DNA of 22,785 bases, taken from the NCBI GenBank assembly GCA_002704625.1, contig PAGZ01000039.1, positions 1 through 22,785 on the forward strand, given 5' to 3'. A model generated the notes under the pieces. That model was not told the origin of the DNA, searched no databases, and saw only the letters and a program-made list of their open reading frames with translations. The DNA is from Candidatus Pelagibacter sp. Lineage in GTDB: Bacteria; Pseudomonadota; Alphaproteobacteria; Pelagibacterales; Pelagibacteraceae. The position numbers and the translations under genes are program-made. Below are positions 15,101-22,785 of this stretch, one piece after another; positions within the stretch are counted from its first letter, which is position 1, and the number at the start of each line of letters is the position of its first letter.

Positions 15101-16879
15101 ATGTTAAATACTATAAAAAATTTTAAATGGTTTTTTGTTATTTCGATTATATCGGTTCTATTATGTATATTTACTTTTATAACTTTTATAAATCAAAACC
15201 TTTTTTTTCTCAATGAAGACAATCTTCAATATCTTCTTATACTTGATGTCACAGTACTTATAATATTTTTTTTATTACTTATAAAAGAGACATCCAAACT
15301 ATTTTTGCAGTACAGATCTAAAAAAATTGGATCAAAAACTAGCTTAAATTATGTTTTGCAATTATCTTTATTTGCTTTTCTTCCATCATTAGCAATAGCA
15401 ATTTTTTCTTTAATTCTTTTTAATGTTGGACTTCAAAAGTATTTTGATAAGAAAATAACTTCCGCAGTTAATAATTCCTATGAAGTTGCGCAAAATTATA
15501 TTAATGAAACCAAACAATCAGTTAATGCCGATGTCTTCTTAGTAGCAGTAGATCTTAATAGATATTCCGGTATTTTGTTTTCAAATCCAAATAGAGTTAA
15601 AAAAAGTATAAGGGCACAAAAGCTATTAAGAAGATTAGATGAAATTTATTTGCTTGATAGTTCAGGTACAATTCTTCTTGGAGACACAAATAATCCTGAA
15701 ACTGATTTCAAACTTCCAACAGAGCAAGAATTTGATAAAGCATTGGATGGAAAGCCTGTATCTATTGTGGGTTCGGGTGAAGACAAAACCGCCGTTATGT
15801 TAAGACTTAATAATTTTATTGATACTTATCTTTATATTTCAAGAGATATACAACCACAGCTTCTTCAATATCTTGATGATACAAAACAGGCTGTAAATTT
15901 TTATTATACTGTTGAAAATAATAGAACAGGAATAAAAATTACATTTGCTATTATTTATATAGTAATTGTCTCTTTACTATTATTTTTAACAGTTGTATTA
16001 GCAATTGCTTTTGCTGGAAGATTAACTAAACCAATAATAAATTTAGTTGCAGCCTCTAAAAATATAAGCTCAGGAAAACTAGACACTAAAGTCCCTATAA
16101 TTGAATCTGATGAAGAAATTAAAATTTTGAATGAAAATTTTAATAATATGATTGATAGGTTAAAAAAACAACAAGACAAGCTTTTAATAGCAGAAAGATA
16201 TTCAGCCTGGGAGTCTGTTGCAAGAAAACTTGCCCATGAAATTAAAAATCCTTTAACACCAATTCAACTTTCTATAGATAGATTGAAAGAAAAATATTCA
16301 GATAGCTTAAAAGATCAAAAGTCAGAATTTTCTAAATATTTAGAAACTATCAATAGACAGATTATAGATATTAAAAAACTTGTTAATGAATTTTCCGATT
16401 TTGCTAGAATGCCTAGACCTATTTTAAAGAAAACTAAAGTTGATGATATTCTAAATAGAGCGATTAATTTTTACAAAATGTCTGATAAAAATTTAAATTT
16501 ATTTTTAAAAAATAAGACTAAAGATAATTTTTACATTAATGCTGATGGCGATCAATTATATCGAGTTTTTTTAAATTTAATTAAAAATTCTATGGAGGCA
16601 ATAGAAGAAAAAAAACAAAAAGATGCCAATTTACAAGGTAAAATTACTCTAGAAATAGATAAAAATAACGAATATATAGAGATCAAAATGCTAGACAATG
16701 GTACTGGCTTTAATGATATTAAAAATATTACTAAACCTTATTACACAACTAAAAAAAATGGAACTGGTTTAGGTTTACCGATTGTATCAAAAATTATAAA
16801 TGATCATAATGGCGAAATTAATTTCATTAAAAATTCTAAAGGAGCAGAGATTACGATTTCTCTTCCAATAATCAGATGA
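15101..16879 (+). CDS. ntrY: NtrY-type sensor histidine kinase (reduced domain set)
   Basis: Membrane kinase of the NtrYX system, linked in other alphaproteobacteria to nitrogen and redox control. The 592-residue protein has membrane segments at about 10-31, 43-63, 84-108 and 280-305, with an extracytoplasmic region of about 170 residues before the last. A HAMP linker follows (about 305-358), then HisKA with the phospho-acceptor H379 in ARKLAHEIKNPLTPIQLSIDRLKEKY, which is NtrY-specific, then HATPase_c (about 475-590) with NLIKNSMEAIEE, MLDNGTGF and GTGLGLPIVSKII. Typical NtrY is about 720-770 residues and carries a PAS domain between HAMP and HisKA; here HAMP runs straight into the kinase core. 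Overlaps ntrX by 4 bases (ATGA). Confidence 0.94.
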   Translation: MLNTIKNFKWFFVISIISVLLCIFTFITFINQNLFFLNEDNLQYLLILDVTVLIIFFLLLIKETSKLFLQYRSKKIGSKTSLNYVLQLSLFAFLPSLAIAIFSLILFNVGLQKYFDKKITSAVNNSYEVAQNYINETKQSVNADVFLVAVDLNRYSGILFSNPNRVKKSIRAQKLLRRLDEIYLLDSSGTILLGDTNNPETDFKLPTEQEFDKALDGKPVSIVGSGEDKTAVMLRLNNFIDTYLYISRDIQPQLLQYLDDTKQAVNFYYTVENNRTGIKITFAIIYIVIVSLLLFLTVVLAIAFAGRLTKPIINLVAASKNISSGKLDTKVPIIESDEEIKILNENFNNMIDRLKKQQDKLLIAERYSAWESVARKLAHEIKNPLTPIQLSIDRLKEKYSDSLKDQKSEFSKYLETINRQIIDIKKLVNEFSDFARMPRPILKKTKVDDILNRAINFYKMSDKNLNLFLKNKTKDNFYINADGDQLYRVFLNLIKNSMEAIEEKKQKDANLQGKITLEIDKNNEYIEIKMLDNGTGFNDIKNITKPYYTTKKNGTGLGLPIVSKIINDHNGEINFIKNSKGAEITISLPIIR

Positions 16880-18237
16880 AGCAAGAAGTTTTAGTTATCG
16901 ATGATAATTTTGATATTCGAAATCTAATTTCGGAAATATTAAAAGATAAGAATTATAATGTACGTGAAGCAGCAAATTATGATCAAGCAACTTTTGAAAT
17001 AAACAAAAAATTACCTGATATTGCGGTAATAGATGTAAAACTTGATAAAGGTGATAAAGATGGAATTGATCTTCTTAAAAAAATAAAACAACTTAGCGAT
17101 CTTGTTCCTGTTATCATGATATCCGGTCATGCCAATGTTGAAATGGCAGTTGAATCCTTAAAATTAGGCGCTTATGAATTTATTACAAAACCTTTTGCCC
17201 CTGAGCAATTAATTAATGTTATTAGGAGAGGATTAGAAAATATTCGTCTAAAAAAAGAAAATTCCAATTTGGAAAATAGATCTTTCCACTCTTTTGATTT
17301 TATTGGAAATAATAACCAAATAACAAAAATTAAAAAGTTAGTTTCAAAACTTTCGTCTGCTGAAAGTCGGATATTGATTTCAGGTCCCACTGGTTCTGGT
17401 AAAGAACTGTTAGCAAGAAAAATTCATAAAAACTCTCAAAGAAAAAATGGTCCTTTTATTGTGTTAAATGGAGCTTCATTACAAAGAGATAATTATGAAA
17501 GTGAATTTTTTGGATCTGAAAATTCAGATAACACAAAAAGTTATGGTTTTTTAGAAAAAGCAAAAGGTGGTACACTTTTAATTGACGAAGTTTCTGAAAT
17601 ACCTTTAGACACACAAGCAAAAATTTTAAGAGTTTTAATTGATCAAAAATTTAGAAGACTTGGCGGAAAAGAGGATATTTATGTTAATGTTAGAATTATA
17701 TCATCTACATCTAAGGATTTAAAAAATGAGCTTTTATTAGGTAATTTTAGGGAAGATTTATACCATCGTTTAAATGTCGTACCAATTGAAATCCCAAGTT
17801 TAAGTTCAAGAACAGATGATATACCTTTATTAATTAAATATTTTCAAAAGAAAATTTCTGAAATTAATGGAATTCCTGAAGTTGAAATCAATGCAGAAGA
17901 CGATTTACTTTATTCTTACCAATGGCCCGGCAATGTCAGAGAACTAAGAAATTTAGTTGAGAGAATCACAATACTTTCTCAAAATGAAAATAAATCAAAT
18001 ATTGGAAGACTACTTCATGAAATTTTAAGCAAGAATACTTCTGAAAATTTTGAAAACACAAATGTTTCAATGAATTACCCGCTAAAACAGGCCAGAGAAA
18101 ATTTTGAAAAAAACTATTTATTGACCCAACTTAAAAAAAACAAAGGAAATATATCCAAGACTGCTGAATTTATTGGCATGGAACGTTCCGCTCTTCATAG
18201 AAAACTTAAATCTTTGGGTATTAAAGGTATTAATTAA
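16876..18237 (+). CDS. ntrX: NtrX-type response regulator (AAA+ and Fis domains, no GAFTGA)
   Basis: Partner of NtrY. The 453-residue product has a receiver domain (about 1-120; phospho-acceptor D53, with ISGHANVEMAVESLKLGAYEFITKPF carrying the conserved Lys), an AAA+ domain (about 140-375; Walker A GPTGSGKE at 170-177, Walker B GGTLLIDEVSEIP, YSYQWPGNVRELRN) and a C-terminal Fis-type helix-turn-helix (LKKNKGNISKTAEFIGMERSALHRKLKSLGI). Where sigma54 activators have GAFTGA it reads SENSDNTKSYG, so contact with sigma54 is unlikely; NtrX proteins are known to lack this motif, and I recall that SAR11 genomes lack RpoN. It probably acts as a sigma70-type regulator. Translation is coupled to ntrY; trkA follows two bases later. 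Confidence 0.94.
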   Translation: MKQEVLVIDDNFDIRNLISEILKDKNYNVREAANYDQATFEINKKLPDIAVIDVKLDKGDKDGIDLLKKIKQLSDLVPVIMISGHANVEMAVESLKLGAYEFITKPFAPEQLINVIRRGLENIRLKKENSNLENRSFHSFDFIGNNNQITKIKKLVSKLSSAESRILISGPTGSGKELLARKIHKNSQRKNGPFIVLNGASLQRDNYESEFFGSENSDNTKSYGFLEKAKGGTLLIDEVSEIPLDTQAKILRVLIDQKFRRLGGKEDIYVNVRIISSTSKDLKNELLLGNFREDLYHRLNVVPIEIPSLSSRTDDIPLLIKYFQKKISEINGIPEVEINAEDDLLYSYQWPGNVRELRNLVERITILSQNENKSNIGRLLHEILSKNTSENFENTNVSMNYPLKQARENFEKNYLLTQLKKNKGNISKTAEFIGMERSALHRKLKSLGIKGIN

Positions 18238-18239
18238 TA

Positions 18240-19607
18240 ATGAACATTATAATATGTGGTGCCGGCATGGTCGGCTTTTCAATTAGTAAACAACTTCAAG
18301 CCCAAGGGCATTCTGTTACTGTTATTGATCAATCATCTGAAGATATTAAAAAAATAAATGAAACACAGGATGTCAAAGGAATTGTAGGTAGAGCAACTTT
18401 ACCTTCTGTTTTAGAAAATGCTGGCGCCAAAGACACTGATATGATCATTGCAGTTACTAAAAATGATGAGATAAACATGATTGTTTGTCAAATAGCCAGT
18501 TCTCTTTTTAATATATCCAAAAAAATTGCAAGAATTCGATCGCAGGAATTTTTAGAAGGCAAGTGGAGTAAATTATATAGCAAATCAAACATTCCTATAG
18601 ACGTTATTATTTCTCCCGAACGTGAGGTAGCTAAATCTTTATTCCGAAAACTAGAAGCCCCAGGTGCACTTGACAACGTTCCATTCGTAAAGGACAGAGT
18701 TAAATTATTAGAAATTTTGATTGAACAAAAATGTCCAATTGCAAATATTTCTTTAAAAGATTTAACAAAAAAATTTCCAGAATTTAAAGCATATATTTTT
18801 GGTGCGGTTAGGAAAGAAAACTTTGTTTTTTTTAAAAAAAACGATCAACTGAAAGCAGGTGATAAAGTGTACCTTGTTGTAAGTACCGAGCAGATAAATA
18901 AACTTTTATCAGTTTTTGGCCATGATGAAAAAGTTGCTCAAAAGATCTTAATAATTGGTGGCGGAAATATTGGACTTCATTTAGCCAAACTATTGGAAAC
19001 CACAGAAGGCTTGAGAACTAAAATTATTGAGAAAAACAAAGATAGAGCAGAACAAATTGCAAGTGAACTTTCATCATCAATTGTAATTTGTGGCGATCCA
19101 CTAGATGAAAAAATTTTAAAAGAAGCTAATATTGAAGAAGTCGAAACTGTTTTTGCTTTAACAGATGATGACGAAGATAATATAATGGCATGTGTTTTAG
19201 CTGAAAAATATACTCCTTCAAAAAGAACGATAGCAATAATTAATAAGCACAACTATAATCTTTTACAAGAGTCTTTAAAAATTGATGATTTAGTTGATCC
19301 AAGGATGGCAACGGTTTCTACAATTATGAAGCACGTTCATATGGGAACAATAGATACAGTGTATTCTCTATTAGATGGACAGTATGAATTTTTAGAGGCT
19401 AAAATTTTAGAATCTTCCGATCTTGTTAATAAATCTATTAAAGATTCAAATTTACCTAACGAAGTAAGAATAGGTGCTATAGTTAGAAAAAACAAAGTTA
19501 TAATGCCAAAGTCAGATTTCATTTTTGAGAAAGAGGATATTGTTATTGTTTTATCTAAGAGAGAACAATTAAAAGAAGTTGAAGATATTTTTAGAATAAC
19601 TTCATAA
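18240..19607 (+). CDS. trkA: Trk potassium uptake system regulatory protein TrkA
   Basis: Cytoplasmic NAD(H)/nucleotide-gated ring subunit that controls TrkH. The 455 residues form two tandem RCK units: Rossmann fold 1 starts MNIIICGAGMVGFSISKQL (GAGMVG at 7-12) and is followed by an RCK-C part; Rossmann fold 2 has ILIIGGGNIGLHLAK (glycines at about 240-245) and ends with a second RCK-C (about 370-455). Length and layout match full TrkA rather than single-unit KtrA. It lies two bases after ntrX and is followed by its channel partner trkH after two bases. ntrX-trkA adjacency is usual in alphaproteobacteria, where hfq often follows; here trkH does. Confidence 0.95.
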   Translation: MNIIICGAGMVGFSISKQLQAQGHSVTVIDQSSEDIKKINETQDVKGIVGRATLPSVLENAGAKDTDMIIAVTKNDEINMIVCQIASSLFNISKKIARIRSQEFLEGKWSKLYSKSNIPIDVIISPEREVAKSLFRKLEAPGALDNVPFVKDRVKLLEILIEQKCPIANISLKDLTKKFPEFKAYIFGAVRKENFVFFKKNDQLKAGDKVYLVVSTEQINKLLSVFGHDEKVAQKILIIGGGNIGLHLAKLLETTEGLRTKIIEKNKDRAEQIASELSSSIVICGDPLDEKILKEANIEEVETVFALTDDDEDNIMACVLAEKYTPSKRTIAIINKHNYNLLQESLKIDDLVDPRMATVSTIMKHVHMGTIDTVYSLLDGQYEFLEAKILESSDLVNKSIKDSNLPNEVRIGAIVRKNKVIMPKSDFIFEKEDIVIVLSKREQLKEVEDIFRITS

Positions 19608-19609
19608 AA

Positions 19610-21025
19610 ATGAAAATTAAATCCTGTTTATATTTTTTAGGACTCAGTTGTTTTCCAATTAGTTTAATGTCATTAATAAATATTTTTTATTCATTTTATT
19701 TTGACTATTTGCTAAATATTAAATCTTATTTATTAGTTTTATTATTATCTTCAATTTTAGGATTATTTCTCTTCAAAATTGGAAAAAAAGAATCATCAAA
19801 CATAAACTTTTTTGATCAACTTTTTTTAATTTTATTAATCTACCTATTAATGTCTATTTTTATTTCAATACCTTTTTATCAAAGCAGTTACGATGTTAAT
19901 TTTATTGATGCTTTTTTTGAGTCCATTTCTGGAATTACCGGAACAGGTTTCAGTATTTTTAATGATATTAGAATTCTAGATGAACCATTAATATTATGGA
20001 GGTCTTCATCCCAATGGCTTGGAGGTTTTTATTTTTTAATATTTCTCGTATTAATATTTTCAAATAAACAAATTAATTTCAAAATGGTTGATTTTTCTTT
20101 TAATCTTGAAAAAAAGATATATTTATCATCTAATTTATTATCTGTAACTGGTAGAATCTTTTTTATTTATTTCTTGCTTACAATTTTTATTTTTTTACTT
20201 TTTTTAATTTCGGACGTAAGACTCTTTGACAGTTTAAATTTAACTATGACAGTTATTTCCTCGGGGGGGTTTCTTCCTACAAACTCTCTAGGTGAAATTA
20301 TAAGAAATAACTTTCAATCAGTTTTATTGTCATTTACATTTCTTTTATCAATACTTAATTTTTATATATTCTATAATATTTTTTTAAGAAGAGATAATAT
20401 TAAACATCATTCTGAAGATCTTTATCTAATTATTTTAATACTATTTTTCTCTATTATTTTTTATTTGATCAGTGGGGAAAATTTAACTACTGTATCTATA
20501 AACGTTCTTAGCAGCATTGGAAATTCTGGAATAAGTATTAGTCAAATACCTGATAACTTTGGTTTACTTTTCATTTTATTAACATTAGTCGGCGGATCTG
20601 TTTTATCGACAACATCGGGATTAAAATTTATAAGAATCTATATTTTAGTAAAAGCTTTCTTCATGGAAATGTATAGTCTATTTAAACCAAATTTTGTTTT
20701 AAATAATAAATTAATATTTTCTGAAAAAAAAATTAATACAGATAATATAAAAATATCCTTCTTAATATTTATTCTATTTTTTCTAAGTTTGTTCGTTCTA
20801 AGCAGCATATTACTTCTAGATACACTAAATTTTGAAAATTCATTTAAATTATCAATTCTTACTCTTACCAACACAAATGTGTCTAATATTTATGGTATGG
20901 AAAAAATAATGTTTTTAGAATTATTCACTTTTACCAAAATTTCACTTATTATCTTTATGGTAATTGCCAAAGTTGAATTACTCGCAATTTTTATAATTAT
21001 TAGAAAGGTTTTTTTTAAAAACTAA
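19610..21025 (+). CDS. trkH: Trk-family potassium transporter membrane subunit TrkH
   Basis: Inner-membrane K+ channel-like subunit gated by TrkA. The 471-residue protein has many hydrophobic segments and the four-pore-loop plan of the family. Recognisable loops are ESISGITGTGFSIF (first), MTVISSGGFLPTNS (second), LSSIGNSGISIS (third, followed by LVGGSVLSTTSGLKFIRI, which is strongly TrkH-like) and LTLTNTNVSNIYG (fourth). The fourth loop lacks the glycine found in the usual N-N-x-G-P-G version, which is odd for a K+ filter. The second loop is encoded by a G7 run (20263-20269). The product is very rich in Phe, Ile and Leu, consistent with A/T bias. Two bases separate it from trkA and from the next gene. 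Confidence 0.92.
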   Translation: MKIKSCLYFLGLSCFPISLMSLINIFYSFYFDYLLNIKSYLLVLLLSSILGLFLFKIGKKESSNINFFDQLFLILLIYLLMSIFISIPFYQSSYDVNFIDAFFESISGITGTGFSIFNDIRILDEPLILWRSSSQWLGGFYFLIFLVLIFSNKQINFKMVDFSFNLEKKIYLSSNLLSVTGRIFFIYFLLTIFIFLLFLISDVRLFDSLNLTMTVISSGGFLPTNSLGEIIRNNFQSVLLSFTFLLSILNFYIFYNIFLRRDNIKHHSEDLYLIILILFFSIIFYLISGENLTTVSINVLSSIGNSGISISQIPDNFGLLFILLTLVGGSVLSTTSGLKFIRIYILVKAFFMEMYSLFKPNFVLNNKLIFSEKKINTDNIKISFLIFILFFLSLFVLSSILLLDTLNFENSFKLSILTLTNTNVSNIYGMEKIMFLELFTFTKISLIIFMVIAKVELLAIFIIIRKVFFKN

Positions 21026-21027
21026 TT

Positions 21028-21981
21028 ATGGGTAAAATATTAATTATTGGAGCAGGAGCAATGGGATCAGCTTTTTCATTTCCATGTGTTGATAACAAAC
21101 ATGTTGTTACACTTATAGGATCTCCACTTGAAAATAATCAAATTGAAAGTTTAAAAAAAAATAGTTTTCATAAACATCTTAATTGCAAACTTTCGGATAA
21201 AATTAAATTTGTGAAGGCAGATAACATAAATCAAGAAATCAGAAATAATTATGATGTTTTGGTTGTGGGCGTTAATTCTAAAGGTGTTAATTGGATATCA
21301 AACGAACTAAATTTGATAAATTCTAAAACCCCAACACTCTTACTTACTAAAGGCTTGACCGTCAAAAATGATAAATTAGAAATATTAACTAACTTGTTTA
21401 AAAATAATAATATTACCGCAGTTGCAGGACCTTGTTTAGCAAAAGATTTATCTAAAAGAAATAAAACAGGTGTAGTTTTCACTAATAAAAATGTTTCTTT
21501 AGCAGAGGACATAGGCAAATTGGTTAAAACAAATTATTATTTTATGGATTATTCTAATGATATTATTGGTGTCGAAATGTGTGCAGCAATTAAAAATTTG
21601 TATTCAATGGTTATCGGTTCATCAAAAGATCTTAACACTGCGGCAATTCTTATGCAAAAGTCAATATTAGAAATGGGAAAATTTATCAAATTATTTGGTG
21701 GATCGGAACAAACTGTTTATGGATTAGCTGGCTTAGGGGATTTATACGTAAGTATTGCTGGTGGAAGAAACCGTAAAATGGGACAACACTTAGGTGAAGG
21801 CCATTCATATACCCAGGCAAAGAAAAAGTTCATGCCAAACGATACAGTTGAAGGTGCTGAATTAGCATTTGAAATAGGACCAAAAATTTTAAAAGACCTT
21901 TCTAAAAAAGATTTTCCTATTATGTATTCACTTGTAGAGTCTATATGTAAGGATAAAAAATTTGTTATTAACTTTTTATAA
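21028..21981 (+). CDS. GpsA-family NAD(P)-dependent glycerol-3-phosphate dehydrogenase (divergent)
   Basis: Expected to interconvert dihydroxyacetone phosphate and glycerol 3-phosphate. The 317-residue product has an N-terminal Rossmann fold (GAGAMGSAF at 7-15, where canonical GpsA has GxGxWG), LLLTKGL and VAGPCLAKDLSK (canonical SGPxxAxE). The C-terminal helical domain keeps the catalytic lysine in GVEMCAAIKNLYSM and the substrate loop in GLAGLGDLYVSIAGGRNRKMGQHLGEG. These put it in the GpsA superfamily, but the nucleotide loop and AGPC differ, so substrate or cofactor preference could differ. It may be a second paralogue rather than the lipid-synthesis gpsA. It follows trkH by two bases and precedes gap. 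Confidence 0.83.
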   Translation: MGKILIIGAGAMGSAFSFPCVDNKHVVTLIGSPLENNQIESLKKNSFHKHLNCKLSDKIKFVKADNINQEIRNNYDVLVVGVNSKGVNWISNELNLINSKTPTLLLTKGLTVKNDKLEILTNLFKNNNITAVAGPCLAKDLSKRNKTGVVFTNKNVSLAEDIGKLVKTNYYFMDYSNDIIGVEMCAAIKNLYSMVIGSSKDLNTAAILMQKSILEMGKFIKLFGGSEQTVYGLAGLGDLYVSIAGGRNRKMGQHLGEGHSYTQAKKKFMPNDTVEGAELAFEIGPKILKDLSKKDFPIMYSLVESICKDKKFVINFL

Positions 21982-22016
21982 CAAGACTATTTACATTTAA
22001 ATTACTAAAATAATTG

Positions 22017-22032
22017 TTGATGAAATCATCAA
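22017..22032. promoter_or_regulatory. Perfect inverted repeat upstream of gap
   Basis: TTGATGA-AA-TCATCAA is a perfect 7-2-7 palindrome in the 83-base gap between the gpsA-like gene and gap, 33 bases before the gap ATG. It contains G and C in each arm, so it is less likely to be chance than the A/T-only symmetries elsewhere. A 2-base loop is short for a hairpin, so an operator for a dimeric regulator is more likely. TTGATG (22017-22022) with TAAAGA (22040-22045) at 17-base spacing could be a weak -35/-10 pair, which would put the palindrome on the -35. Confidence 0.45.
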
Positions 22033-22049
22033 AGCGGATTAAAGAATAC

Positions 22050-22056
22050 GAGGTGA
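22050..22056 (+). promoter_or_regulatory. Strong ribosome binding site of gap
   Basis: GAGGTGA lies 8 bases before the gap ATG at 22065. It is one of the few clear Shine-Dalgarno sequences in this window, where most genes rely on overlaps or lack a visible site, and it fits high expression of a glycolytic enzyme and the start chosen. Confidence 0.6.
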
Positions 22057-22064
22057 ATTTATAA

Positions 22065-22785
22065 ATGGTAAAAATTGGAATTAACGGTTTTGGAAGAATA
22101 GGCAGGCTAATTCTCAGGGCTTTATTGGAGAATTATAAAGATAAAATACAAGTTGTTGGTATTAATGATCTTGGTTCTATTGATACTAACGCACATTTAA
22201 TCAAATATGATAGTACGCACGGAACTCTTCCGCATGATGTGAGTACATCAAAAGATGGTTTTAAAATTTTAAATCAAAATATAAAAGTCTTTGCTGAAAG
22301 AGATCCAGCTAATTTACCTTGGGATAAAGTTGGTGCAGATATTGTTTTAGAATGTACAGGGTTGTTTTTAAATAAAGAAACTGCAGGCAAACATTTAAAA
22401 GCTGGAGCTAAAAAAGTTATTATATCGGCTCCTGGAAAAGATGTAGATTTTACGATTGTGCAAGGAGTAAATAGCAAAGATTTAAAAAAAGATCACAATG
22501 TTATTTCTAATGGATCTTGCACAACAAATTGTTTAGCACCAGTTGCAATGGTTTTAGAGAATAGTTTTGGTATTGAGTATGGATATATGACTACTATTCA
22601 TAGTTATACAGGAGATCAAAAATTATTGGATACTCTTCATAAAGATTTAAGAAGAGCAAGATCCACTGAGGGAGCAATGATACCTACCTCAACAGGGGCA
22701 GCGAAGGCAATGAGTTTAGTTTTACCAAGCCTTAAAGGAAAACTTGATGGTACGGCTATAAGAGTTCCAACACCAAATGTTTCTT
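22065..22785 (+). CDS. gap: Glyceraldehyde-3-phosphate dehydrogenase, type I (3' end beyond the window)
   Basis: Oxidises glyceraldehyde 3-phosphate to 1,3-bisphosphoglycerate with NAD(P), or works in reverse in gluconeogenesis. The first 240 residues are present. The Rossmann start is [20 protein letters not shown], with [24 protein letters not shown]. The catalytic cysteine is C152 in [12 protein letters not shown], the general-base histidine is H179 in [10 protein letters not shown], and [39 protein letters not shown] completes the substrate site. No stop occurs before base 22785. The start is supported by GAGGTGA 8 bases upstream. The upstream gap of 83 bases is the longest between co-directional genes in this window, suggesting its own promoter; pgk often follows gap in bacteria but would lie outside. 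Confidence 0.97.
   Translation, partial: MVKIGINGFGRIGRLILRALLENYKDKIQVVGINDLGSIDTNAHLIKYDSTHGTLPHDVSTSKDGFKILNQNIKVFAERDPANLPWDKVGADIVLECTGLFLNKETAGKHLKAGAKKVIISAPGKDVDFTIVQGVNSKDLKKDHNVISNGSCTTNCLAPVAMVLENSFGIEYGYMTTIHSYTGDQKLLDTLHKDLRRARSTEGAMIPTSTGAAKAMSLVLPSLKGKLDGTAIRVPTPNVS

Overview
The window reads as an ordinary, densely packed chromosomal segment of a streamlined, strongly AT-rich marine-type alphaproteobacterium, most likely of the SAR11 (Pelagibacterales) kind. This rests on the very low G+C, on gene spacings that are mostly overlaps or a few bases, on the fused ispDF gene, on an alphaproteobacterial-type LexA box (GTTC-N7-GTTC) and on alphaproteobacterial gene order (trpE-ppiD-tpiA; secG-pyrG-kdsA-eno-ftsB; lipA-coq10; cinA-pgpA-ispDF; ntrY-ntrX-trkA). 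I assign the lineage by pattern recognition, not by a search.

Layout. (1) Positions 1-6190, minus strand: ppiD-like chaperone, trpE, trpG, trpD, trpC, then lexA with its own SOS-type promoter and the 5' end of gltX. (2) Positions 6253-12968, plus strand: tpiA, secG, pyrG, kdsA, eno, ftsB-like, lipA (frame broken by one base), a Coq10/RatA-like START protein and an unrecognised small membrane protein. (3) Positions 12965-15055, minus strand: ispDF, pgpA and pncC/cinA-C, whose last stop codon overlaps that of cluster 2. (4) Positions 15101-22785, plus strand: ntrY, ntrX, trkA, trkH, a gpsA-like dehydrogenase, and gap, which runs off the end. No stretch longer than about 90 bases lacks a gene. 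I see no rRNA or tRNA gene, IS element, CRISPR array, integrase or prophage gene.

How the genes work together. The set is housekeeping: lower glycolysis/gluconeogenesis (tpiA, gap, eno), tryptophan synthesis from chorismate to indole-glycerol phosphate except the trpF step, CTP, Kdo for LPS, isoprenoid precursors, phosphatidylglycerol, lipoate, a quinone-related factor, protein export and folding (secG, ppiD-like), division (ftsB-like), SOS control (lexA), and nitrogen/redox-type signalling beside K+ uptake (ntrYX-trkAH). There is no sign of a new defence, mobile or biosynthetic system. The points worth a second look are the lipA frame break at an A8 tract, pdh genes missing from their usual place beside lipA, a shortened enolase, a reduced NtrY/NtrX pair (no PAS domain, no GAFTGA), an unusual fourth pore motif and G7 tract in trkH, a divergent GpsA-family enzyme and the unknown small membrane protein.
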